Shown: positions 13,801 through 30,958, counted from the first letter of the stretch. The stretch: DNA of 64,000 bases from Neocallimastix lanati (nom. inval.) (GCA_016946835.1 JACVTC010000124.1:470001-534000), one strand, 5' to 3'. The notes: generated by a model from the sequence alone, not told the origin. Translations and numbers: made by a program.

Positions 13801-14423
13801 TAAATTAGAATAAAAAAATTTTTTTATTTATTTATTTTTTCTTATTTGAAAAAATTTAACAATTAAAAATGGTATATTAATTATTATTTAAATTTGAATT
13901 ATTTAAACTTACATTTATCAACAATATTTACATCTGCACCATGTTTTATTAATAAATAAGCACATTTTGCATGTGCAAAACAAGCTGTATAAATTAAAGC
14001 AGTATTACCGCTTTCATCTTTACCGTTAATATCTATCCATTTTCTTTTTTCTTCATTTTCTAAAAGTTCTCTTAGTTTGTCAAAATCACCATTTGAAGCA
14101 GCCCATATAAATAATCTAAACATTTTCTCACGCTTTTGGTCATTTAAAAGAATAGGATCTTCTAAAATTTCATCCTCAAAAATATATGTATTATCACTGT
14201 CTATGGTAGAACTTTTTGAAAGAATTGTTGTACTCTCGTTTATTTCATCTTGTATATGAATAACTTCTTCTAATATATAAGAACTTACAAGATTTAAAGA
14301 ATCAATTGAGTCATTTTCTTGTGAAAATTCTTCAACTGATTCATTTTCTTGTGAGAATTCCTGAACTGATTCATTTTCTTGTGAGAATTCCTCAACTGAT
14401 TCATTTTCTTGTGAGAATTCCAT
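10898..14423 (-). CDS. Ankyrin-repeat and DIL (dilute) domain protein
   Basis: Four exons (14423-13913, 13725-13421, 13226-12975, 12526-10898) with in-frame GT-AG junctions give 898 residues. The N-terminus starts with four 11-residue repeats (EFSQENESVE). Ankyrin repeats follow at ~100-225, including GNTALIYTACFAHAKCAYLL and GWTALVWASNNHHDELVRIM. The large last exon holds a DIL domain at about 370-650, with the typical YTPQTIINILSSILKVLRTY and CCRSKAMQIRLNISTVEDW. The tail is Ser/Asn-rich and basic. DIL domains form the globular cargo-binding end of class V myosins; fungi also have ankyrin-DIL proteins without a motor, and this one fits that architecture. A role as an adaptor in vesicle or organelle traffic is inferred. 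The final intron (12974-12527) is full of AAAT repeats. Confidence 0.88.
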
Positions 14424-16388
14424 TGTTATTGTTTTCCTATTTGCTTAAAATCAAATAACTTGATAGTTATATACTTTTTTTTTTTTTTTTTTTTTTTTGT
14501 TGTTGTTACAATGAAAATATATATATATATATATTTATATATATTCATCAATTAAAAATAAAAAGTAAAAAAAGAATTTATTATTCAATTAATTTTAAAA
14601 TTTAATTTTTCAATAAAATATTTTAATTTAAAAAATAATAAATATAATTAATTAAATATTTCAATTTTTGGGAATTTATTTTAATTAATCATTACTTTGA
14701 GATAAAAGTGAAAAAAAAAAAAAAATAAAAAATAAAAAAAATAATAAAATAGAATTAAAAAATAAATTTAAATTATAGTATTTATAAAAATATAAAACAA
14801 TTATACTTACAATTATATTAAATGTATAAATGTTTATACCAAATAAATATAATATTTTTTTTTTTTAAAAAAGATAAATAACCTTTAAAATCGAAGAAAA
14901 AAAAATTTAAATTAATTATCATAAAAATTTGGTATATTAGATTGATAGTTTATAGAAATAAAATATTATATAATTATTAATATTTATTGGTTCATTAATA
15001 TAATTATATATATCTATTTTTTTAATAATAAGATAATATTAAGATTCATAAATATACAAATGTTTTTAAATTAAAAAAATAGAAACATTAATTTTGTTTT
15101 TTTATTTCTATTTTATTGTATTTTTTTTTTTTTTTTTAAAAAAAAAAACTCTATGTGTATAAGTAATTATAATTATTTGAATTATTAATATCTAAAATTA
15201 TTTTAATAATTCACTTTAAAAATATATATCAAATGTTATAAAATTTTAATATTTATATATTAAACAATGAATAAAAATTTTAATATTAAATATAAATATT
15301 ATTATAATATTTATTTCTCTTTCTCTTTGTAATAGATGAGTTTCAATTGTTTAATGTAAATAAAAAAAAGAAATAAAGAAAGAACGATATTAAGAAAATA
15401 TTTAAAATAAAAAAAATTTTTCCCAAAAAGTAATAATATTTATAATGAATTATATAAATAAATTAATATTTAATGATATTTTATTTTTTTTAAAAAAAAA
15501 AATAAAAAATAATTTTATTTAATAATATATAAATTAATTTAATATAAATTTTATATTAATAATAAAAATTAAATAATTAACTTTATTTTTAAAAGATTAA
15601 ATATTATTACTTTCAATATTTTAGAGAGCATATAAAAATAAATGGATTTAATAAATGATCATTTATTTATTTAATATTATTTTATTTAATATTATTTTAT
15701 TTAATATTTTTTCTTTTATATTATTTTATTTAATATTTTTTATTTTATTTTATTAATTGAAAACATCATACTAAATTATTTTTTTTTATAGTTCCTTATT
15801 TAAATTTAAATAATAACATATTGTTTTTCTTTTTTGTTTTTTTTTTAATCATGACATTTTAATTACTTTAATAAAAAATATTTAATATTCCTACTTTATA
15901 TATTGTATCTAGTATATAACTTTATTATTATATGTAACTATTATTTTAATCAATACTAAATCCCCTAATATATCTTAATATATTTTATAATCAAAAAAAT
16001 TTGAAACAACATTTATATCAAATTTTTTTTTTTTTCTACATTTACAATATATAACAGTTCTTTAAAATTATAATATTTAAACTTTTTATTATTAATAATA
16101 TTAAATATTACTATTTCAAATATTATTAGATTCTTTATTAATAATATGTTCATAAACTTTATATAAAAAGTTGTTATAATAAACTTATTAATTATATATA
16201 TAAATTAGATAATGTTTAACCAATACTAAAATGTACTTGATGAAGTATTTACGGCAACCTCAAGCTCATTTTTTGTAATATCAATGGTAAAAGGAAAAAA
16301 AAAATATAAATCATATTAATTAAAAATATTTTTTTTTAATTTTTACCATAAATAAATATAATAAAATTATATTTATTTATTAATTATG

Positions 16389-16798
16389 AGATAATAAATA
16401 ATAAATAATAAATAATTATTAAATAATAAATAATAAATAATTATTAAATAATAAATAATAAATTATAAATAATAAATAATAAATAATAAATAATAAATAA
16501 TAAATAATTGAATAATAAATAATAAATAATAAATAATAAATAATAAATAATAAATAATAAATAATAAATAATAAATAATAAATAATAAATAATAAATAAT
16601 AAATAATAAATAATAAATAATAAATAATAAATAATAAATAATAAATAATAAATAATAAATAATAAATAATAAATAATAAATAATAAATAATAAATAATAA
16701 ATAATAAATAATAAATAATAAATAATAAAATAATAAAATAATAAATAATAAATAATAAATAATAAATAATAAAATAATAAAATAATAAATAACAAATA
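16389..16798. repeat. Heptanucleotide microsatellite (AATAATA)n
   Basis: About 410 bp of near-perfect AATAATA units, with a few variant units at both ends and near 16508. Both strands give long spurious open frames (Leu/Ile/Tyr) purely from the repeat. Confidence 0.93.
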
Positions 16799-17612
16799 AG
16801 ATAGCAAATATATGAAATGACAAAAATAAAATTGAAAAGTATTTATTATTATATAAATACTTTATATATCCTCTTTTTTAAAATAAAAAAGCATGAATCT
16901 ATTTTATAAATATATATATACTATATAATATAATTGTATCTACTTTTCACATAAATTTAATAATGTAATAATGTTTATTATATATATTAGTATATATTGG
17001 TAATTCATATATTATTAATTTTCTTGTTAACTCTTCTTTCATTTGTTCATTGTTTTTGTTATAATTAATATATATTATCAATGTATTATTAATATATAGA
17101 ATAAATTAAAAATTAAATAATTTTTTAAAAAAAAAGATTTATTCTATTTAAAGTAACATCAAAAATCAATAGCAAATATATTATTAATTGAATATAAAAA
17201 TATGGATGATCTATAAAAATATAATAAAAAAGTATACCTTCAATACATTTACTATATATTATTAATATATTGAAAATATAATGTCTATTACCATAATATA
17301 TAAAATATATTGCTTATATTAAAATGTATTGAAATAAATTAATGTGATACAATTTTAATTATATTTAAAATTTAATGAATGAATAATCTTAAAAAAATGC
17401 CACTTTTATTGAAAGTTTAATTAAAAAGGAAATCATTTCATTAATATTAAAGTTAACCTTAATAATAAAATATTGATATGATAAATTAATTATCAGAATT
17501 ACTTTATTTAAAATATAACAATGATTTTATTTCAAAAAAAAAAAAAAAGAAAAAAAAAATTAATAGTAATTTACTTTTTAAAGGTAGGTGAGAAGTAGGC
17601 AAGTTTATTATA

Positions 17613-17642
17613 ATAACAAGGTGGGTAAGACTACCTTGTTAT
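17613..17642. other. Perfect 10-bp inverted repeat with 10-nt loop
   Basis: ATAACAAGGT (17613-17622) and ACCTTGTTAT (17633-17642) flank the loop GGGTAAGACT. It sits in a short GC-richer stretch (GGTAGGTGAGAAGTAGGC just left of it) far from any gene. It could be the end of an old DNA element or a structured RNA; nothing else supports either. Confidence 0.6.
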
Positions 17643-18158
17643 ATTATTTTTTATTATTTTACTTTTTTTATAAGCATTATTTATATTTATTATTTAATTA
17701 TTTAAGTCAAAAGCTTAATTTAAAAATTTTCAGATTTAAATTACTTAATATTTAATATTTAATATTTAATATTTAATATTTAACATTTATTATTTATTAT
17801 TTATTATTTATTACTTATTAATAAATACTCTATTTATTATTCTATATTTAATATTTATTATTATTATATATTATTATATATTATTATATATTATTTTTAT
17901 TGTTGCTTTTCATATAAATATTAAAATTTTAAGTTAATTTTTTTTATTTTAATTTAAAAAATTAATTAGTACTTAAATATAAAGAGGAATTTTAAAAATT
18001 AATTACAAATATAATAATAATAATTACAAATATAATTGTTGTTGTAACACTTTTTATAAAATTTTCCATCCTTTTTTTATTTTATTATTATTATTCTTTT
18101 TTTTTAACTTAATTTATAATTATATTAAATTAATATATATATTAATATGAATATTATA

Positions 18159-18259
18159 ATTGTAAAAATCATTTATTAAACATCAATAATTAGTACTTAA
18201 ATATACAGATTGTAAAAGATCATTTATTAAACATCAATAATTAGTACTTAAATATACAG
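18159..18259. repeat. Two-copy tandem repeat, unit about 50 bp
   Basis: Copy 1 (18159-18208) and copy 2 (18209-18259) share ATTGTAAAA(A/GA)TCATTT and AATTAGTACTTAAATATACAG and differ by only a base or two. The end of the unit plus about 100 bp of downstream sequence (ATTAGTACTTAAATATA ... ATATAATTGTTGT) also occurs at 17967-18075 in diverged form. This suggests an older duplication followed by a recent tandem one. Confidence 0.8.
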
Positions 18260-18679
18260 AGAAATTTAAAACTAGTATTATAGCAATAATATTAATAGTT
18301 ACATATATAATTGTTGTAATGATTTTAAAAAACTGCCCAATCTTTTTTCTTTTTTTTTTTTATTCATAAAAGATTATTTATAAACTTTTAATAATATAAA
18401 CTAAAACAGTTTTTATCATTTGTAAAATATATATATTTCATTCGTTTTATCTTTTTTTCTTTATTTATTATTATTTTTTTTATTATTTTTATTTTTTTTT
18501 TTTACTTATATACAAAAAAGTTGAAAGTTGATTAAAAAAAAAAAAAAAAAAACTAAAATAAAAATTAACAATTTTTTTTTCTTTTTATATTTCGAATTTA
18601 TTTAATATATATTATTTTTTTTAATTAATTATAATTATATATATATATTTTTTAAATAAAAACTTATTCATTTAAAAAG

Positions 18680-18720
<41 letters not shown>

Positions 18721-18967
18721 ATGATATTATATAAGATAACATAATAGAATATAGAGTAAATATATTAAATAAATGGTAAAATAATAATAATTATAATCTT
18801 AATAGAATATTTTTCCATAAAAATTAAGAAAGCTTGTTAATAAATTAACAAAAAAAAAAAAAAAAAAATCTTTTTGTTTTTTAAAATTGATACATAAACA
18901 TAATAGTTATATTGAATAAATAAAATATCAATTTTTTATTAAAAATAAAAAATTGTTATGTTATTTG

Positions 18968-19002
<35 letters not shown>

Positions 19003-19049
19003 AATATCATTTTATTATTATTATTTTTTATTTATTTATTTGTTATTTT

Positions 19050-22648
<3,599 letters not shown>

Positions 22649-23440
22649 TTTGTCTTTTAAAATTTTTATTATTTAATATTAAAAAATCATACATATATAT
22701 TTTTTATTTTATATATAATAAAAGGTAAATATTAATGTATTCAATTCTTTTTTTTTTTTTTTTTTTTTTAAAAAATAAAGACTTTATATTATTAATATAA
22801 TAATAAAATTATTATATTCCTTTAATAAAATAATTAATACTGTATATTTTTTAACTTTTAATTTAATATTATTATATTCTAAATTTATCAATTAATACTT
22901 ATATTATAAATATACCTTTTTATTTAATAAATTTCACTTTATTATTGCAATAGGAGAAAAAAATATTACGTTATATTAAACTGTTTAAAAATATTACTTT
23001 ATACTAATTTAAAATAGAATTAAAAAAAAAATTATATTTTTTTCCAAATATTAGTTATTTTATTTTATTTTTTATAAATTATCTTAAATAAAAATTAATT
23101 GTTTTTATTAAAAATAAAAAAAAAAATTCTAATCCCGAAATTTTTTTAAAAAAAGGTGTGGCTAATAATTTATTAAAATATAAAAATTTATATATTAAAT
23201 ACCAATTTAGATATTTTATTTTGATACATAATATGGCGTATGAAAAAGTAATTTATATTTTAATTAAACAAATTATATTTTTAATTAAATATTTTTTTTT
23301 TAAATTTATGAAATTTTATTTTTTTATTATTATTATATCAAATTTTTTAATTATTTTTATTAAAAAAATAAAAATTAATAATAAAAATAAAAAATCTTTG
23401 AAAGTTGTATTAGCAATAAATGATGTAAAAATTTTAATTT

Positions 23441-23506
23441 AGTAGTAATAATAATAATAATAATAATAATAAAAACAATAATAATAATAATAATAATAAT
23501 AAAAAC

Positions 23507-23538
<32 letters not shown>

Positions 23539-23539
23539 C

Positions 23540-23574
<35 letters not shown>

Positions 23575-23575
23575 C

Positions 23576-23611
<36 letters not shown>

Positions 23612-23620
23612 TAAAAATTA
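23441..23620. repeat. Composite AAT array interrupted at intervals by AAAAC
   Basis: Blocks of about 7-10 AAT units are separated by AAAACAAT, repeated about five times. The spacing of the interruptions suggests a higher-order unit of 29-41 bp. Confidence 0.88.
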
Positions 23621-23810
23621 AAATAAATAAAGTAAAGCATTAATAGATATAAATTAATATAAAAATACTCTAAATAAAAAGTAATTCATATTAAATAATA
23701 TTATGATGATTATTGTTAATATTATTTTATAATTATTATATTACTATTATACAAGGCGTAAATAAATAAAAAAATTCTTTTAATATTTATTAATCTAGAA
23801 TTTGAATCTC

Positions 23811-23844
<34 letters not shown>

Positions 23845-23999
23845 TATTTTTTAAATATAATTTAAAATAATAATTAAATATTTTAAATATTAATTTATTT
23901 ATAAATTTAAATAGATATATGAATGAAATATTATTAAAAAGTTAACCGAAAATCAATCAATATATATATATATATTTAATATTCATATATATATTTTTT

Positions 24000-24114
24000 T
24001 TATATAATATTTTTAAAATTTTCTTGTGGTAATATTAATTTCAAAAGTCTAGAGATTAACCCTTGAAGTTGTAATGATGATTGACATCCCTCTAATACTT
24101 TTACATGGTATAAT

Positions 24115-24161
<47 letters not shown>

Positions 24162-24203
24162 TTTTATGTCAACCGGCTGGTTAAGTAATTTTTGTTTAAG
24201 CAA
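24000..24203 (-). other. Possible small coding islet or gene relic
   Basis: A 67-codon open frame reads LKQKLLNQPVDIKS, then about 13 lysines from a poly-A run, then VLEGCQSSLQLQGLISRLLK and a short tail to a stop. The non-lysine parts look protein-like, but no upstream exon or family is recognised. On the plus strand the poly-T run lies between a GTATAA donor-like site and a TTTAAAG acceptor-like site, so the strand is uncertain. Could be a relic, a terminal exon, or chance. Confidence 0.2.
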
Positions 24204-25119
24204 ACATTTTTATTCTGTTTCTTACTACATCAATAGTATTATTAATTTAGTAAATTTTTTAAAAATAATATATTAATAATTATTTGTTAAAATTCAACTT
24301 TAAAAGGTCTATATATCAAGATTTATTTAAGAATATTATATGTAAAACATACATATAAATATGTAAAATATAAATCGATTATTTTAAGAATATTATAAAA
24401 CTTTTTAATTTAATATAATAATGAAATTTTATTTTTAAAATTTTAAAATTAAAGTTTTTAAAAAATATGATTATGTTTAATTTATAATTTAATTTTTTTT
24501 TTTTTATTTTTTCAAAAAAAAAAAAAAAAAAAAATGATGAAGAGTTAATATAAAAAGAAAATAATGAAATATACAAGAATAAAATATTATAAAAATAAAA
24601 TAGAATAAAGTAATATATATAATGGAATAAGGACTTCATGGAAATACTATTATAAAAAAAAAAAAAAAACTTTTTTTTTTAAAATATAAATATATATATA
24701 ATTCTAAAAAAATATATATATATAAAATATTACAATTCATTTTTGTAAATCTATTATTATATAATATAATTTTTCATAATTTTTGTATTGTTGGATAGGA
24801 AAAGAGTTGAAAAATTATTGTTTTAAAGTATAATAATATTATAAAATTTTCAAAAAAGTATAATTTTTCTTTTGTAAAATAATAATAATAAGAAAATATA
24901 AAAGAAAAATAAAATTATTATTTTAAGATTTTTATATGAAATAATTAATTATAGAAAATAAAATATATTTATATCTATTATTTATTTTATTATTATTATT
25001 ATTATTTTTTTTTTATTTTTTTATTATTTTTTTTTATTTATTTTTTTTTGTAATATAGAATTAAAGAATAGTAAATCAATAGTAATAGTAATAATAATAG
25101 TAATAATAAATTTTTATAT

Positions 25120-28100
25120 ATGACTATTTTTATTTTCATTCTTTCTGTTATTGTATTTTGGATTATTGTAACTCTTCTTGGCAAGAAGAAATCCCTAAAT
25201 GTATGTACCCTAGGAAATAAATAACAAATGATTAGTATAGAGATTTTAAAAATTCATTGCTATATATTTAAATATTAGAATGAATATGTCAAAATATTAT
25301 TATTGCTATATTTTGATAGTGTTTTTTTTTTATCTTTTTTTTTAAAAAAAAAAAAAAAAAAAAAATTCATTATTAATTGAAGAATAATTAATTTTAAAAT
25401 TTTTTAGGATACAAGCTCTTCAATCCTTTTTATTAATAATTCGGAATTGCCTCCAAATGTCAATTCGAGAACTATTATAAAATTTGGCCAAATTATTTAT
25501 CAAACAAACTATTTAAATAAATTATTATTATGGATTAGTACGAAAGGAAAAAGTTTTTGGAAAATTTGGTATTCATTGGGTGTATTTTTTGGTATAACAG
25601 CAATACTTTTAAGTACAATTATTCTTTTATTTAGTTTTACGATGTCCCTTTATTCATTAATATATGATTTCAGTTCCAATAATAATATTATTAATATAAA
25701 TATTAATCCTATGGTCAGTGTCGATTCAGATAGTTTCTCTAAAGTAGGAAGTTCTAACTATATTAATGAATTAAATAATCAAAATAGAACTTTTAAATAT
25801 ATGAAAAATGAAAATGATGTTGTTTCAATTACTGATGATTTAATTGATTTGAAAACCTTTTCAGGAGAATCCGTAATTATCAATAAAACGAAACCAATAT
25901 CTTATGATAAATATATTAAAAGTTTAATATATGGCAATTGGAATGAAAATTATGATTACGAAGAAAGCTTTATTGAACATATTGCTAAGAAATATAACCA
26001 ATTTTTGGTTTCAGTTGTATGTTTATAAAATATATAAATTTTATATATTATTTATATATATATATATAAAGAATTATAATAAATTTAATATATTAATTTA
26101 AAATACTACTTAACTCATAATATGTAGTTATTTATTAAATTTCAAAAATAATTAATTATTATTTTTTATAATTCATATTTTTTAAACATAATCAAATATA
26201 ATTATACATTTTTTTTTTAAAATATATATATAATAACATAATTATTTTTAAATATATTTAATAATAAATTTCAAGATACCTGGTATTAATTTACCTTTAT
26301 GGCATATTGGATATTACATTTTAGCTGCCTATTTATCAGGTGTAATTCATGAATTTGGACATGCAATATCTGCCTTAACGTATGAAATTATTAACAATAT
26401 ATATATATATATATATATAAAGATAATATTTATTATATAATTAATTTAATATTAGAAAAAATTTAAAATTATAAATATATATATATTTTATATTTATTAA
26501 TATTACATTATTAATATAATAATATATATATATATTTCTTATTCATGAAATTTATTTTTTGATTTTTATTAAAAAGAGAAAATTTGTCTATTTATTCAAC
26601 AGGTTCATTTTTATATTTTATTTTTCCAGGTGCATATGTTAATATGGATGATCATTTATTAAAATTACTTAAACCATTTCAACAATTAAGAATATTTTGT
26701 GCTGGTGTTTGGCATAATTTTTGGTTGTGTATTATTTGTTATATATGTTTAATTACAATGCCTTATTGGCTATGCTTTGGTTATAATCAAAGTGATAATG
26801 AACTATATGTTTTAGATGTAAATAAGGTATATATATATAAATTATTATTATTAATTTATTTTAATAGTAGTAACAACAATAATAATAATACAATATATTT
26901 TTTTTTTCTATAATAATTTTAAAATTAATTGATAATTATCTAATGAAGAATTCAGTACTCTATGATTATATTAAAAAAGGAAGCATTATTCATACAATTA
27001 ACGATCAACCTTTAACATATGGAAAAGGTGAATTTGAAAATATGTTAAAGCAAATTTTAATTCAAAATCCAATAAATAACGGGGGTTACTGTGTTTCTAA
27101 AGAATTATATAAAAGTATAATTTATTGTTAATTATCGAATATATATATATAAATATTATTATCTATTTTAATACAAATGTTAATTATTAAATATATATAT
27201 ATATATTAATTTTTATTTTAATATATTATTACTATTACTATTACAATTATTTTATTTTAATATTATCAATCACTATATGTATAAATATAATTTTTTTAAA
27301 AAAAAATATTTTTATAAAAAAAAAAAAAAAAAAGATAATGATAGCTCGTGCTGTAATGTTTCATTAGAAAAACCAATAAGTAGTACAAATCTTCAATGCT
27401 TTGAACACCATGAAGCCTTATTAGATTTATATGAAGTTTATTTAAATGAAAAAACATATAGTATTGAAAGAAAAGGACCTTATATTCCTATTCCACCAAT
27501 TTCATCAAAATGTTCTAATTTTATAAATATTATGAAAAATTCAAAGAAATGTTATGTTGATTCTGATTGTAACGCTTCAAAAAATAACAAAGAAATACGT
27601 AATTCTTTGGAGTTTTTAAATATCAATTATACCAATGATTTAGATTCCAAATTAAATTATAAACGACAGGAACCAGTAGAAATAGAGGAATATGAAGATT
27701 TAAGTGAAAAAGAATATCTAAAAAATATTCATATATATGATACTAATCTTGATTCCTATTGTATGACACCTTATATACCTAATCCATTTATGAGAGTCAT
27801 AAAATTCCAAATTAGTGATTATCTTAAAAATCACGATCCACACTATCGTGAAATTATATTTTTAATTGATCCTCGTGAAGTTTTGGATTCAGGTAAATAA
27901 AATAATATATATATATATTATATAATTCACATGAATAATTAGTAAAATTATATATTTAATAATTAAAATAATAATAAATATATTTTTTTTTTCTATTTCT
28001 ATATATCGTTATATCTATAAATATATAGTTAAAATAGGAAATTTTTTCCCTAAATATAAAAATTTACCTTTATTTATACCATATATGATTGAATATTTAT

Positions 28101-28634
28101 TAAAGTAAATATATATATATATTAATTATAATTGAAATTTATTAAATAAATTTAAATTAAAAAAATATTTATATATAAATTAAAATAATATTATATATTA
28201 TTATTTATTTTATTAATAAATATTTCACTATAATAATTAATATAATAAAAAGGTATACATTTTCTTTGTCTGCTGCCTTATCTATATTAAATATGGTACC
28301 AGCATTTAATATGGATGGTTTTCATTCTTTCTTTGCAATGATGATAATTGCTACAAATATATTCAAAAAGGGTAAGAAAATATGGACAAGAGGTTTAAGT
28401 TTAAGGAATAGATTTAAGCTTTTATTTGATTCTAATTTTTATAGAAGTTTAGTAAATGAAGAAGAAGAAATCAGTAATAAAACTTTACTTAATAATTTAA
28501 AGAATAAAAAGAAAAATAATAAACAGAAATTTATCAAAAGATTTATTCCCCTTTTCTATTCTGTTTTATTGTTAATGGCAGTTACTTCAGGTATATATAG
28601 TGTCCTTTCAGGAAATAATCAGTCATTAGTTTAA
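25120..28634 (+). CDS. MBTPS2: Site-2 protease (S2P), intramembrane zinc metalloprotease
   Basis: Eight exons (25120-25200, 25408-26016, 26276-26379, 26577-26826, 26949-27114, 27335-27892, 28029-28104, 28253-28634) join in frame to 741 residues; human S2P has 519. The zinc motif HEFGH is at ~255-259 after PGINLPLW. The second zinc site sits in LNMVPAFNMDG (~627-637, Asp ~636). FPGAYVNMDD, QQLRIFCAGVWHN and a luminal Cys-rich region (SSCCNV, KCYVDSDCNA) match animal S2P closely. Several membrane segments are visible, starting at residue 3. The family cuts membrane-bound transcription factors such as SREBP and ATF6 in the Golgi; the substrate here is unknown. Extra length comes from Asn/Ser-rich loops near 90-170 and 395-520 and a basic C-terminal loop. 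Confidence 0.95.
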
Positions 28635-29257
28635 AAAATTTACTTATTTATTTATTTTCTTTTATCCTTTTTTAATAATTATAAAGTAGAATAAAAAATT
28701 TATATATCTATAATAGTGACATAGCAATAAATTAAAAAAAAAAAAAAACTTTTTATAATAATAATATTAATAATAATATTATTAATAGTAATAAAATATT
28801 ATACATAAAATTAAATAAACTTTTTATAAATTATTTAAATAAATATTAATAAAATTGTAATTTAAATACCATTGAATTAAAGATAATACTTTTATTAAAA
28901 TTAATAGCATATATTTTATATATATTTATAATGATATAGATAAAAATAATAAAAATATAAATAAAAATAATAAAAAAAAAAAAAAAAAAGTAAAATAAAA
29001 ATATATATCAAATATCAAATATAAAAGGTATAAATAATAAATATCAAAAATTTATATCAAATATAAAAATTTATTAAAATATTACTGCTCAAATATATTA
29101 TATATTTATTTAGTATTTATTATTTTTACTTTATATCAAGTAATCATATTTAATTGAATATTGTTAGTTTATTTTAATATTTTTATACAATACATACTAT
29201 TATGTAGTACTAATTTATTATTGTAATTATTTTTTTATAGTTAAATAAAAATATAAA

Positions 29258-29431
29258 ATGCTTATTTCCAACAGTTCTGTACAAGTTACAGAAATAATTA
29301 AAATTTTGTTTTTTAATATAATATATAAAGGAAAATTAAATATTCCTTTATTTTTTTCTGTTTTTGAAAAAGTATTAATATTTTATAATTTACTAAAGTT
29401 GAATATAAATGATTCAAATACTAATAATTAA
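29258..29431 (+). other. Small open frame of unknown status
   Basis: ATG to TAA, 57 codons. It begins MLISNSSVQVTEIIKIL and continues with a hydrophobic stretch including PLFFSVFEKVLIFYNLLKL. Its composition is slightly more protein-like than the surroundings, but no family, exon context or start signal supports it. It may be a relic or chance. Confidence 0.15.
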
Positions 29432-29464
29432 TATATAATAACAAATAAATAAATTAATAATATA

Positions 29465-29545
29465 TAGAATAAAATAAAATAAAATAAACAGTAGAAATAT
29501 AAATATAAAGTACAGATTGAATAAAATAAAATAAAATAAATAGTT
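29465..29545. repeat. Isolated copy of the 9.1-9.7 kb minisatellite unit
   Basis: AATAAAATAAAATAAAATAA, then CAGTAGAAATATAAATATAA, then AGTACAGATTGAATAAAATA and AATAAATAG reproduce one unit of the array 20 kb to the left, with partial flanks. Confidence 0.85.
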
Positions 29546-30749
29546 ATTTATTTAGTTTTTTATGAAATGATCTTTTTTAACGAGATTTTTAAAAATAATA
29601 TAAAAATTATTAATCAAAGACTATAATAATAAAAAATAATTTAATTAATATTGCTATATATATATATATATATATTTTTAGTTAGTATTTTAGGTTTATT
29701 TATAACTTTAAATACCATCTTATTAAAAATTTAATACATATATATATGAAATAAATTTTTAATATATATTTTATATACTTTACTTTTATTAATTAATGAA
29801 AAGCAATTTAATGACTACCTCAGTCATTGTATAAAAACTAAATAATTTTCTTTCAAATTAACATTAAGACTGTTACATGTTAAATTATATTAAATATTAA
29901 ATAAAAATTAAATACTTTAATATTATTTGCATATTAATTTTAATTGTATTTAATTTTTTATATTTTATTTTTTGATATACTTTATATTTCATTTTATTCC
30001 AACATAATCTTATATATTATTATTTATTCATTTATATATATAAATATTTTTCCTTTTAATCTATTTTTTTTTTTAATATTTAAATTTTTTTATATTAAAT
30101 ATATATTATATTAAATAAATTATAAATGTTCTTATAAGAAAAAAAAAATATATATATATTTTTATCTTTATTTTTGAAGATAGAAACAATATTAATTTAT
30201 TATATAGAGTAACAATTTAATTACATAATTTCTTATAAGGAACATAAAATTTTTAAATATTTAATTTTTTTTTTTTTTTTTTTTTTTTTACCGTAATATA
30301 TTAGTTTTAATTGTTGAAAATTAAAAATTATTGAGACTAACAGGAGAATAGGAATTGGAATTTTTAATTTTTAATAGAAATAAAGATATCCAAATTGTAT
30401 TAATTATAACAATGCAAAAGAAATGATACCAAAACAAAATAAATAATTAAATATACATAAATTTCGACTTAATTATTATTCAATAATAAGAACATTATTC
30501 AAATTTATAAATTTTATCATTAAAACGGAATGAAAATATTAATGTTAAATTATAGAAGATTTTAATTTTCTAATATTAATTTTAAAAATAACAATAAAAT
30601 ATCACATCATTTATAAATAAATAATTAAAAAATATATATAATAAAATATTAGTTCAGTTATAATAAATATTAAAATATATACATGCATATATTATAGTAA
30701 TAATAATAGAAATTTGGTTAGAAATTGAATTATTTATTATAAATTAGTA

Positions 30750-30927
30750 ATGGCTATTTTAAAAACTAATTCAAAAGAATCACCTGAGGAAAAAGGGAAA
30801 AAATTATCATTTTTTCAACTTTATAGGTATTCAAATGGTATTGAAAAATTTATGACATTTATTGGCATTGTTTGCTCATTTATTCAAGGATGTTGTATGC
30901 CAACAGTGTAAAAAGAATAAATAAATA

Positions 30928-30958
<31 letters not shown>

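Larger units (their letters stand above)
14424..19049. other. Gene-poor AT-rich intergenic region
   Basis: About 4.6 kb without a supported gene. Contents: homopolymers, TA runs, the heptanucleotide array at 16389-16798, a hairpin at 17613-17642, a duplicated ~50-bp unit at 18159-18259 and an older related copy near 17967-18075. A 20-residue open end (IDITKNELEVAVNTSSSTF, minus strand, about 16229-16290) lies in a small GC-richer islet, but no acceptor or upstream exon could be placed. Confidence 0.6.
22649..25119. other. Intergenic region between divergent PIH1D2-like and S2P genes
   Basis: About 2.5 kb between two gene starts, so it should contain both promoters, but no recognisable motif is visible. 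It holds homopolymers, an interrupted AAT array (23441-23620) and one GC-richer islet (24030-24200). Confidence 0.6.
28635..30749. other. Intergenic region between S2P and the ABC transporter
   Basis: About 2.1 kb, AT-rich, with homopolymers and TA runs. It holds a 57-codon open frame (29258-29431) and one isolated copy of the 9.1-9.7 kb minisatellite (29465-29545). No other gene or RNA is supported. Confidence 0.6.

Noticed and set aside
16419-16823. Two overlapping Leu/Ile/Tyr open frames
   Set aside because: They are produced by the AATAATA heptamer array, have no composition change at start or stop, and no start context.
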